The translations under genes were made by a program, and so were the position numbers. A stretch of DNA of 64,000 bases from Chiua virens (lineage: Eukaryota; Basidiomycota; Agaricomycetes; Boletales; Boletaceae): assembly GCA_019787685.1 (NCBI GenBank), contig JAHNUO010000004.1, forward strand, positions 620,001 through 684,000, given 5' to 3'. The notes beneath the pieces were generated by a model that saw only the letters and a program-made list of their open reading frames with translations, was not told the DNA's origin and did not search any database. Positions 11,872-22,418 of the stretch are shown piece after piece; positions within the stretch are counted from its first letter, which is position 1; the number at the start of each line of letters is the position of its first letter.

Positions 11872-12620
11872 TTACCCCAGTGCTAAGGGGTCAAGTTGCC
11901 TAATGAAGACAATCCTAAGGGTTACAGAGGCTCAGGAACAAGTGGGGGGAGGTTCTGGACAAAAGAAAAGGAATCCAAGAAGTGGTCATGTAGGACCAGG
12001 AGAGGATGCAACAAAGATGCACATATCTCAGGGAAAGGTGGAGTGATCAAGATGATCAGGATGGTGATGGAAAGCTAGGAATGATGGCTATCCAATGGTG
12101 CAAGAATCAAAGGATCCGATATGGTAGATCAGGAGATATAGTGATTTTGATAAGGGTGGTTGGAGAAGGCCTAGCAGGTGGGGCAGTTTTAGGTTCATGC
12201 TAAGGAACAGACAGGTCTGCGATGAAGCAGAGGTAGAGGGTGGTTATCGAAGATCAAGGAGACACTCAATGAAGAGGTCGATGAGGGATTGGAGGATCAA
12301 AGTAGATCAGTGATAACCAGAGAATAATAAGGAGACACTCAATAAAGAGGTCAACAAGGGGTTCAATGATCAGAAGTGCGAAGCAAGGGGCCTTGAGTGG
12401 TAGAGTTAGGGCAGGAGGTTCCCATAGAGTTAACGACATCTAGGGCTGGAAATCCCTGGCGCAGCTAAGGAGTCCCTTCTGGGCAAGGGTAGATCAAAGA
12501 CAAAGGTAGGTCATAACTGCTTTGATGGTGACAGGAGGTGGTGGTCTGAGAGGAAAGCATGGTGGTCTTGGTAGGCGGGTAGGAGAGCTAACTGAGGGGA
12601 AATCTTTGGGATGGCTGAGC

Positions 12621-15600
12621 TTATGTATAAGCATTGATCATTTCCTTGGCATTACCCAGATTGGATTTGGGTTCCCATGAGTCATCAGCTGCAAAGTAGC
12701 CTTTTCATCAGATCAGGAATTTGTGATTCTGTGGGTTCTGGTTGTAGCACAAGATCCACTCAATTTTGTATTCCTCTTCTCCTGAGAGAAGGTCAGGTGG
12801 TGGTTTCAGGAAGTTAGGACTGTAGTTTCTGTTTGCGATAGGGTGACAACAAGGAAGTGTGGAAGACTGAATGAATCTTCCAGGTCTTGGGAAGTGGAGT
12901 TTGTATGTCAGCAGAGAGAGCACTTCTGTGATGGTGAAGGTTTCTTCTCGGTGAGAAGCAAGTTTTGGGAAGATAAGCTCCTGTCTGAGGTTGTGGGCTT
13001 TTAGCCAAACCTGGTTGCCTTTGGAGAAGGGTTTGAAATTTTCAAAGGAGTGGGCTTTCATGGCCTGCTGGGCAAGTTCATGTGCAGCAAGAGCTTTGGC
13101 ATGGGCAGCAGAGAGGGTTTTGAGACATTCTTCCACAGTGGGGAGTTTAGTTTCCACAATGATCATGGGTAGTGGGCAAGGTTCATAACCCATCATGAGG
13201 AAGAAGGGGAATTTGCCAGTGACAGAATGAGAGTGGTAATTATGCTTGAATTCAGCCATAGGGATTAAGTCGGCCTATTTCTCCAGATTGCCTTGGCAGT
13301 ACATGTAGAGATAGACTCAACTTCTTGGTTAATGCATTCGGTTTCACTGTCAGATTGAGGGTGATAAGCAGTGGAGAGGGAAAGATGGTATCCAACAAGG
13401 CACGAGAGTTCCCTGGCAAAGGCGGAGGCAAATTGAGGGCCTTGGTTAGAGATTATCTTGTCATAGAGGCCAAATCTGGTGTATACTTTGTGGAAAAAAA
13501 AGGCAGGCAATACCTGCAGAGTTAGCGGTTTTCACCATGGGACACAGAATTACTCCCTTTGTAAGGCCATGGTCAACCACAACCATGAGAGAGTCATACC
13601 CCTCTGTGGAGACCAGGAGATCCATAATGAGATTGATGAAGACATTCTGGAAGGGGTGGGTACAGGTAGGGGAAATGGTTGAGAGCGGGGGCGAGGTCGG
13701 GTGAGTGTTGACTTTGTGCTATTGGCACAAAGCACAGCCGGAGATGTAGGAGTGGACGAAGGAGGTGAGCCCAGGCCATCAGAATTCAGTGGCAATGAGT
13801 TGGCGGGTTTTCAGGAAGCCAGGATGACCAGAGGTGACCAAGTCATGGTGTTGTGTGACAATTTGTTGCCACAGTTCAAGGTCAGGGGGGATGTAGACAT
13901 AGCCCTGGTAGGTTAGAATGCTGGCATCATATTTTCAGTCAGAGAGGTAAGAACAAAAAGACAACAGTAGGCTGCCATCCATTGTGTTGAGAGCATCCAG
14001 GACCAACAGATCATTGGCTGAAGAGCAGGAGATCAGGTTCTGGAGGTCCAGGGTCACTAGGTTGATGAAGGCATCATCTGGAAATAGAGTAACATTTTCA
14101 TTGTCTGAGTCTAAGGTGATATGGTCAGGTCAGCAGGACAGTGTGTCAGGATCATCGAGGAGTTTCCCAGGTACATGGAAAAAGGTAAGATCAAAGTTGA
14201 TGAGGTCAAGGAGCCATTGTGCTTGGTGACAGTTAAGGTTTTGGGGTTGTTGAAAGTAGGTAAGGTTCTTGTGGTTGGAGAAGACTGTAATGGGGTGAGC
14301 ACTCCCTTGAAGGTAATGGCACCAGGCCTTGAGGGAGCAGATGACCACCAGGAGTTTGCAGTTGTAGATGTTGTAGTTCCTCTCTGCTGTGTTGAAGGAT
14401 TGTGAGAGATAGAAGCAGGGTTTCCAGTTGCCATTGACATTGGTCTGGAGGAGGACTCCATCCATGGCATATTTGGAGGCATCAGTGGTGATGGTGAAGG
14501 GTCTAGACAAATCCAGGAATCAGAGGACTGGATCGGTGGTGAAGGCCTTTTTGAGGCAGGGAACCCCAAGCCCAAGGGGCATCTTTCTTAGTTAGATTGA
14601 TGAGAGGTTAGGCAATAGTGAAGTAGTCAGGGATGAACCAATGGTAGAAGTTGATGAAGCCCATGAATGAGTGAACATCCTTGAGTTTGGTAAGAGTGGG
14701 CCATTTGGCAATGCCAGCGACCTTGATGGGGTCCATGGTGAGTTCCCCAGGGCAAGCGATCATGCCAAGGTACTTGACTTCAGTGGTAGTGAAGGAGCAC
14801 TTTTCTAGCTTTAGGTGGAGATCAAGTTTCTTCATGTGAGCAAGTACCTGTTTGGTATTGCTCAGTGTGCATGGCTTCATCCTCAGAGAAGATGAGAAGG
14901 TCATCCATGTAAATAATGAGCCAACCTTCAGTGATCATATCATGGAAGGAGTTGTTCATGAAATGCTGGAACATCACAGGGAAGTTTGTCAGTCTGAAGA
15001 ACATGACCATAGGTTCAAAGAGGCCATAGTGTGTGATGAATGCAGCTTTCCATTGGTGTCCATCCTTGATGTGGATATTATTGTAGCCCTATCAGATGTT
15101 GAACTTTTTGAAAAGCTTGGCATCCTTCAGCTTGTCCATGAGGTTAGAGATGAGGGGGTAGGCATTGTGAATGGTATGTTCATTGATGTATTGGTAGTCC
15201 TGGCATGGGTGAAGTTTGCCATCCTTTTTCTTTATGAAGAAAAAGAGAGAGGCTTGTAGAGAGTTCAAGGGGTGAATCTTGCCATTGGCAAGGTGTTTAT
15301 CAATGAAGTCATCAGTGGCCTTGCACTCATCAGGTGACAAGGGGTAGACCTTCCCAACCTTTGGTTGGAAGGTATCCTTCAGGTGAATTTTATGATCGCA
15401 GGACCTAGAGAGGAGCATCTGGTTGAAGGGTTCCTTCACAAATATGGATTTAAACTCCAAGTATCCCAAAGGGAGGGTGACTTTAGGTTTGGTAGCTAGT
15501 GGCCACAAGGGCGGTAGCATTGGTGAGCTTCTCCGGTTAAGTGGTCCAAACAAAGCATCATCCCACACACATGACATGGTTCATAGAGGGTCGCACAGAT

Positions 15601-15950
15601 TGGGTCATGAAATGATGCCCAGTTTCAGTGCCGAGGTAGTCATAGAGTTTGCCATCCCAAATAGGGTCGACATCAAGATAGCAGACGGGGTAGATTGGTG
15701 GTAAATAGGTGAGTTTAGCAGAGTGTTGGGGTTCATTGGTGGTGATGGGGGGAGTGTCAATTTCAGGAGCGGAGACAGTGATGGTTTTGGCTACCCAATC
15801 AATGATTGGGTTGATTGCCTTAAGCCAAGGGAGGCCAAGAATAACATTTTCAGAACCACAGTGGATAATGTGAAACTTAACACATTGGAGGATTCCACCC
15901 AGAGCAATTTGGAGGGTGGTGGTGAACTTGATATCGCTGTTCTTATTCAT
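12621..15950 (-). pseudogene. pol of Gypsy-2 (protease-RT-RNase H-integrase-chromodomain)
   Basis: Protease at 15558-15950 (VILGLPWLKAINPIIDW). RT spans 15577 to about 14600 in three frames: MLLSRSCDHKIHL, KKKDGKLHPCQDYQYINEHT, FFRLTNFPVMFQHFMNN, IIYMDDLLIFS. The catalytic YMDD is intact. RNase H is at 14130-14510 (FTITTDASKYAMDGVLLQ). Integrase runs from about 13800 to 12708 (IISNQGPQFASAFAREL; AYHPQSDSETECINQEVE), then a GPY-type tail and a chromodomain (DSWEPKSNLGNAKEMINAY) ending at the TAA at 12621. Frameshifts near 15080, 14900, 14600, 13800 and 13260 disable it. Confidence 0.88.
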
Positions 15951-16199
15951 AGTAGAGTCTATGTTTCAGACAGGGATAGGTTTTGGGAGGCAGTCTTTAG
16001 GGAATTTGTTCTTCTGGATGAAGTGCCAGTCAATACAATTGATCCCAGCTCCAGAGTCAATAAGAGCCCAGGTGTCGACGTCTTGGGAAGTAGCGGTAGC
16101 ATTCAATCTAACTAGTATTTGCATAGATTAGGAAGCTAGCTCAGCTACAAGTACATGGGTATGTAAATGGGAAGATACTGGTGTTGAATCAGTCTTTCT

Positions 16200-17387
16200 C
16201 CTTAAAAACCTGTGACCAGAGTGGTCACCTTGTTAATGCTCATGGTGTCGTCTTCATCTTTCTCTACTTCTACCAGTGTGGGAATGTATTCCAGTTTTGG
16301 TTTGGCTTTCCATACTTTCTTGGTGGTAATGGTCAGGGTTTGGAACATTGTACATTGGGAGGTACAATGTCCAGGTTGGTGGCATCAGAAGCAGAGGTTT
16401 TTCTCAAAGCATCGCTTCCACTCTGCCTCAGTGAGTTTTGGAATGCAGATAGTGTCCATATCCATAGCTCAGGGTCTCACTCCTTTTTCTTAGGAGGGTT
16501 ATCGTAGAAGACAATGGCAGAGGCAGGTTTCTTGTTTTGACATGTGATCTCATCAGCTTGTTCCCACTGGGTTTTAAAGTGGATGGCCTTGGAGTACCAT
16601 TTATCGATGGTGGTGGGCACCATGTCCATTCCTTGGATTTAGTGCATGAGAAAGAGGAAGTCTGGCCACAAAGAAGTTGATTAGAATGGAGTCAGACCCA
16701 GTTAGCCCAGCAGTGACAACCTTGTTGTGGAAATGGTGGAGAGCCAAGTGATAGTATTGTCCTAGTGTCGTGGTGTTCGAAGTCCTTTTGGAACTCTGCT
16801 TGCCAATCTGTCCTTGTTCTGAAGGACTGGAGGGCTCTGGACTTGATGTGGAACATGTCAGCCCAAGTTTTGGCAGAGCCTTTGGTTATAAAAGACAGGG
16901 TGAAGGCAACCTTCTTGTCATTCATGTTGTAGACATCTTCATTGACAAAGAGGTAGGTGGCTACGTCATTGAGCCAGGATATGGCACAATTATAGGAGCT
17001 GTCAAAGGCAGGGGATTTTCCAAGGTGAAGTTCGATGGGCTTGTTGCTCATGATGGGAGTGGTCAAGGTCAAAGGTAAGGGTGTGGGAGTGTAAACTATG
17101 CTTGGGTTCTGGATAGATACTGGTCCTGGGATTGGGTTCCTTGGGGTCATAGGGGATGTGAATGAGGTAAGACTTGGTAAATTGAGGAAGGTGGTAAGAT
17201 GGTCAGCTAATTGCTGGGTTTTGTCTTCAGAGTCTGAGTAATGGACATTGATGTCTGGGTTGTTCTCCTGAGGTTCAGAAGATGGGGTGGAGGGTTCAGG
17301 GTTGTTGTCTGATTGGTCAGAGGGTTCAGGTTTGGATGACCAAAGTCTCCAGGCAGAGGCGATGGATGGACAAGTGGGGTGTCCCAA
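16200..17387 (-). pseudogene. gag of Gypsy-2
   Basis: The 5' part is open from 17387 to 16692 (231 codons): an acidic N-terminus with PTPLPLTL linker, then a capsid-like core (FDSSYNCAISWLNDVATYL, KVAFTLSFITKGSAKTWAD). A frame change near 16690 is followed by a zinc knuckle CFWCHQPGHCTSQC at about 16350-16400. Gag would package the element RNA. The start used is the ATG at 17387, but an upstream start in the leader is possible. Confidence 0.82.
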
Positions 17388-17444
17388 GGAAATGATGGGC
17401 AGCTAACTGCATGAAGGCAGGCTGTACTACTAGTCTTGATCTTA

Positions 17445-18017
17445 TATTACGGTAGTTCTGGGTAGGATCTAATGTAGCCACAAAAGCACCAAGTATCAAG
17501 TGGCTGCAATAGCTCAAACAACTACCACTTGATATGTGATGCACTGTTGAGTTCAAGAGGATTGCTGGTCAGCGGTTTGCTACCAATGAGATGAGTGAAA
17601 ACTCAGGAAGTTTCCTAAGTTGTCTGGTCGAGAATCTATACTCTTGGGACCAAGGTGTCAAGGGTTAACTCAGGGAGTCCAAGTGGAAAAGAGATACTCA
17701 GCTAGATTGCAGTGTACTACAGGAGTACAAGAGTACAGGAGTATCATAGCAAGGTCTACATCTATACATTGATATAAAGGGGTGTTCCAAAGAAGAGTAG
17801 AACCAAGCCAAGGGAACAAAGGAAACAAAGGGAATACTCTACAGGGATGAGGGAGCCATACAATGGTGACTGAAGAAAGGGAAACAAGAAAGCTACCATG
17901 CTATGGAGCAGTATGATCTCCGCAGGAAAGGGGAGCGAGTCATAGGGCAGATGAGCTAAGGTAAGAGTCCATTGGGGAAATGGAGTTGACAAGGCAAGAA
18001 AAAGAGAAGTTATAACA
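17445..18017 (-). repeat. 5' LTR of Gypsy-2 (family L2)
   Basis: Same family as 11303-11871, ending TTATAACA before the TAGTC duplication. Its terminal TG is mutated to TA (TATTACGG). The few differences between the two LTRs show a moderate age. Confidence 0.92.
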
Positions 18018-18022
18018 TAGTC

Positions 18023-19130
18023 AAGGCAGCAGACTTGTCTAACAGACAGTTTCCACTATGTCCTCAGGTATCCAAGTGCTTCATGATCTGTTACAATTGT
18101 GAACTTGAAGCCTAGGAGCTTGTCCTCCCACTTTATCAATTCCTCAATTATTGCAAGGGTTTTGCACTCAAATGTGCAATAGTTTTGCTGGGCATCACTC
18201 AGCTTCTTTGACATGAAGCCTGCAGGGCAACATGTCTTCTATTCAGACCCCTGTCTGTACAATGCTCCAATCCTGTAAAGGAATGCATCACAGACAAGCC
18301 AAATAGGCTCAGTCTTCCTTGGGTCAATGGGCTGAAGGATTGGAAACTTGCATGCCAAGTCCTTGATCATTTGAAAGCACTGATTGTACACTTCTCTCCA
18401 AATGAATGGGTGCCTATTCCTTTGGATTCCAGTCAGTGGTGTGGTATATGCTGAAACATCTGGCATAAACTGAGCCAGATACTTAACCAATCCAACAAAT
18501 CATTGGACTTCATTGAGAGTTTGGGAGTTCTTTAACTCTGGACATGCAACATCTTATCCAGATTGGTGTGAATGCCTTTCTGGTTGATGATGTGACTGAG
18601 GCAGTCCAATTGGTCTGCATAGAGTTCATACTTCTCCCTTTCAAGATAGAAGTCCATCTTTTCAAATACTTCAAAAACAATTTTGAGATGATGCTCATGA
18701 TGCTCAATTGTGTCACTAAAAACGAATATATTGTCTAAGTACACATACACAAAGCAACCTATATGGTCCCTACAAATCATAGTCATCAACCATTGGAAAG
18801 TAGCAAGGGCATTACAGTCTCCCTGCTACATAACTTAGGATATGAAAGTCCTATAGATAGTTGAGAATGCCATCTTTTAGACATCATCTGGTTCGATTCT
18901 GACTTATTCATATGCATTGGATAAATCAATTTTTGAGCAATATTTCACTCTAGCTATATCCATCTGCATCTAATCCTGATCTGGGAACAGAGTGACATTC
19001 TTCACCATGTTATCATTCCTCTTCTGACAGTCTATGACTATTCTCAGTTTCCCTTTTTTCTCTGGGATACATAACATTGGTGCAGCCTGGGGGACACTTT
19101 TCATAACCCACCACCCTGCATTGATATACA
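18023..19130 (-). pseudogene. Gypsy-A RT core and RNase H start
   Basis: RT from the block ending KIDLSNAYE through FVYVYLDNIFVFSDTIEHHEHHL (18532-18789) to the thumb region, then RNase H (KLSDAQQNYCTFECKTLAII). The second catalytic aspartate of the YxDD box is asparagine, a G-to-A change. Many nonsense codons. Cut at the right by Tc1-a and at the left by Gypsy-2. Confidence 0.82.
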
Positions 19131-19482
19131 TACAGTGACCTCAAAAACCCTTTCCATACTAATTGCAACTGCAGTGCACGAAGCGCACTGCCAGACACTG
19201 TTGGAATCTTGCTTAGCTTTGGTGGAGTTATAAATAGCACTTACTCTCAGCTACAAATCAGCCCCCAAGATCATGTGATTTGGTTCACATGCCATTAAGA
19301 TATGATCATTTTGAAATAGCCATGTCATGGCAAGGGTTTTTGAGCTTTTGAAATGATAATTAGGATCTCAATCAAATCATTCAATGTTTGTCATTATTTG
19401 TTAATGCAAACAAGGATATACATGTAAATAGCATGTCTGAGTTTTAAAAAGTTCACACACTTCTTAATTCTTAACTACTATC

Positions 19483-20502
19483 ATGGTTAAATCCCTTTCT
19501 CTCACTCAGCAAAACACTATTCTTTCTTTGCTTGATGCTGGCCACTCTGGTGAAGCCATTGCCAAGCAAACTGGTCTCAGCCCTTCTGCTATATCCAAAT
19601 TTCACTCCAAGAAGCGTTCTATCCTTCCCAAAGCTATTGGAGGTCATCCTTCCAAGCTTTCTCCTGTCAACATTCACTATGCCCAGCACCTTATCACCTC
19701 TGGCAGAGCTGAAAATGCTGTCCAAGGGACCAAAGCTCTTTCCAATATCATCAATGAACCTCTCTCTGCCAGTACAGTTTGTCTTCATTTGAAGAAATCT
19801 GGTATGAAGGCTGTGGTCAAGTCCAAACACCCTATTCTCTCTGCTAGGCATCACAAGGCTCATTTGGATTTTGCTTATGCCCACAAGGATTGGACTATAG
19901 AGGACTGGAAGAAGGTAATATGGTCTGATGAGACCAAAATCAATTGCCTAGGGTCAGATGGGCATAAATGGGCTTGGAAAAGGTCAGGTGAGGGGCTTAG
20001 TGATAGGCTGGTAAATGGGACCCTCAAGTTTGGGGGAGGTTCTCTGATGATGTGGGGCTGTATGACTTGGGAGGGTATTGGATTTGCTTCCAAGATTGAT
20101 GGTAGGATGGATGGGGACCTCTACCTTCAGATTTTGAAGGATGAGCTGAAGCAAACATTGGAGTATTATGGTTTCAATCCTCCTGATACCATCTTTCAGC
20201 AAGACAATGATCCTAAGCACACCTGCAAGAAGGTCAAGAAATGGCTAGAGGAGCAGTAATTTGATACCATGGGTTGGCCTGCACAGTCTCCTGACCTAAA
20301 CCCTATAGAACATCTCTGGGGATGGCTTAAAAGGAGGCTTGCAGAGCATGAAAATCCTCCTAATGGGATTCATGAGTTGTGGGAAAGAGTTTAGATGGAG
20401 TGGGAGAGGATACCAGTTGAGGAGTGTCAGAAATTGATTGAGAGCATGCCTAGGAGGGTTCAGGCAGTGCTTAAAGCCAAAGGAGGCTATACCAAGTACT
20501 AA
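19483..20502 (+). pseudogene. Tc1/mariner transposase of Tc1-a (two nonsense codons)
   Basis: A 339-codon frame, the same length as the intact Tc1-b protein. N-terminal HTH region (LSLTQQNTILSLLDAGHSGE), then the catalytic core: first aspartate in VIWSDETKINCLG, second in FQQDNDPKHTCKK, glutamate in [11 protein letters not shown]. Spacing of about 34 residues between the last two fits the DD34E class. In-frame TAA at 20257 and TAG at about 20393 break it, so only a truncated protein lacking the third catalytic residue could be made. It would cut and paste the element at TA sites if repaired by nature's ancestral form; here it is dead. Confidence 0.92.
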
Positions 20503-20727
20503 TAATACCCAAATACCCTTGTGATTTCAAAAGCTCAAAAACCCTTTCCATGACATGGCTGTTTCAAAATGATCATATCTTAATGATGTGTGAACCACAT
20601 CACATGATCTTGGGGGCTGATTTGTAGCTGAGAGTAAGTGCTATTTATAACTCCACCAAAGCTAAGCACGATTCCCACAGTGTCTGGCAGTGCGCTTCAT
20701 GCACTGCAGTTGTGGTTAGTATGGAAA

Positions 20728-21296
20728 TGTTAAGACCGGGTCTACTTGGGGTATGAACTCTGGAACTCCGGAGTTATTCTTGCGGAGGGACATGGCTTCA
20801 CCATGTGTGGTGCGCCCTTGTCACGAGTCTGTCCTTTATTTCGGAGAACGGAGAATGGAGGTTGGAGGTAAGACTTAACACCAAAGTGAAGTCAAGCAGA
20901 GGTAAGACCGTCGAGGTCTTATGGAGTTCGGAGGGAATAGAAGGTAAAACTAATATTCAGACTGAGGGTACAAAGTCGGAGTACTACAGTTTATATACTC
21001 GGAGTAGAATGGAGATTAGTAACGGGGTTGGTAAGAAACTGAGTAAGACGGAAGTCGGGAAAGTATGTAACCAGAGTGGAGCTGGGTATGTACAGAGGCC
21101 GGAGCTATGCTGTTAAGCAAGACACAGGTTATTACTAATATAACACTAGTATGAAAAGAGACAAGAGGAAATTGAGAAGGTTCTAAGTGAAGTCCGGAGA
21201 TCAGGAGTTATGTCTGGAGAGAGATCGTACCAGAGTTATGAAGGAGTAAACCCGGAGATCTCGGAGTTGGATCGATGAGATATACAGGATATGATA
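20728..21296 (-). repeat. 3' LTR of Gypsy-1R (family L1, 569 bp)
   Basis: Same length as the 5' LTR and a few percent different. The sense-strand start TG has become TA (…ATATGATA at 21296). Sits directly next to the polypurine tract at 21297-21310. Confidence 0.95.
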
Positions 21297-21463
21297 GTAT
21301 CCCCTCTTTAGGCCTGAATCCCTGAAGGCCATAAGCGAGAAACAATAGCTGTCAAAGCAAAGCAAGGTCAAAGCGGATTTGCGGACTTCAATTTCGGACT
21401 CAGATGCAGAATTCCTCATATAAATTCGGGTGTGCCTTTGCTCCTTAACTTCCAACCTCTACC

Positions 21464-22384
21464 ACGTCCGATATCGACAACATCAAACAATGGAGCGACG
21501 ATCATCTCAAGGAGGCCAACGACAACAGTGACGAGCTGTTCGAGGTGAAGGTGTCCGAGCGGCATCGATGTGCAAAAGCGCGGAAGGAGGAGGAGCAACG
21601 GAGGAAAGCAGAGGAGACGAGACGGAAGGCGGAGGAGGCAAAGTGGAAGACAGAGGTGGCACAGAAGGTCGCAGAGGAGAAGCGCCTCAAGGAGGCCAAG
21701 GAGGTGGCCAAGAAGAGGGTGAGTAATAGTTGAGTCCAAGTAGCGCGGAGCTGACGGAGTTGACAGGCCAAGGAGATCCGAGCGGAGCAAAGTGCTCTGA
21801 AGGATAAGGGCAAGGGGAAGGTGAAAGAGAGGGAGCTGTGCGCAAGATGCATAACGGCGGGGATTGAATGCGTTCCTGGAAAAGGGAAGAAGGGTTGGTC
21901 CTGCGAGGCTTGCCAGAAGGGCAAGCTGAAGTGTGAACTTCCAGGAGAGGAGTGACCGGAGAAGAGACGGAGGAAACGTGCGGACGACGAGGAGGGGCCG
22001 AGGAAGAAGAAGACGAGGTCAGCGTCCATGGAGGTGGTGGAGGTGGGGCCAAGCAGGGACTGGAGCTGCGGAGAGTGCGCTAGAAACTTGGAGATGGTGG
22101 CGGTCTGGAAGGAGATCGCTACCGCCTTCAAGTTGCACATCAAGCAGCTGGACCGCTTGACGGCGCAGGTGGAGAGGATGGCGGACTGGACGGAGGAGCT
22201 GGCCCATCTGAAGGGAGAGGAGTTGCATGGGGAGTGGTCACTGGAGCCAGAGTCGGAGGAAAAGGATACTGACACGATGGTTGGAGTGGAATCGGAGGTA
22301 GCGGAGTTGGGGCAAGAGCAGCAGGAGTTACATGATGAAGAGGACATAGATAGACTTAGGGAGAATCTGGCTAAGGGCAAGTAG
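21464..22384 (+). pseudogene. antisense spliced ORF of Gypsy-1R: coiled-coil, Zn2Cys6-like protein
   Basis: Exon 1 at 21464-21718 (85 codons; the expected ATG is ACG), intron 21719-21766 (48 nt, GTGAGT...ACAG), exon 2 at 21767-22384. The protein starts with SDIDNIKQWSDDHLKE, continues into a long charged helix rich in Glu/Lys/Arg (residues about 35-85), then a cysteine cluster CARC-x6-C-x10-CEAC-x6-C (about 105-135), basic tail, and an acidic C-terminus. The spacing matches a fungal Zn2Cys6 cluster, though the flanking residues are not typical. One stop (21953) interrupts exon 2. It lies tail-to-tail with pol, 34 nt apart. An equivalent gene is in Gypsy-4 (46434-47380). Function unknown; DNA binding is an inference. 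Confidence 0.82.
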
Positions 22385-22418
22385 ATAGAGAAATGTTGTT
22401 AATAAGATTTGTTCATTG

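Larger units (their letters stand above)
11303..18017 (-). mobile_element. Gypsy-2: full-length gypsy element with LTRs, 6715 bp
   Basis: Two LTRs (11303-11871 and 17445-18017) flank gag and pol on the minus strand. The target duplication TAGTC is perfect (11298-11302 and 18018-18022), and removing it restores Gypsy-A. The primer site (plus-strand 17429-17442) is complementary to other copies of the same LTR family (solo LTRs at 29215 and 47434), but that stretch is missing from this element's own LTRs. Between the pol stop (12621) and the 3' LTR are about 750 bp without recognisable coding sequence, purine-rich on the plus strand. Confidence 0.93.

Noticed and set aside
21502..22380. Long minus-strand open frame of 292 codons, serine-rich
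   Set aside because: It is the mirror frame of the antisense gene on the plus strand; the low-complexity Ser/Leu/Cys-rich product and the spliced homologue in Gypsy-4 show the plus strand is the coding one.
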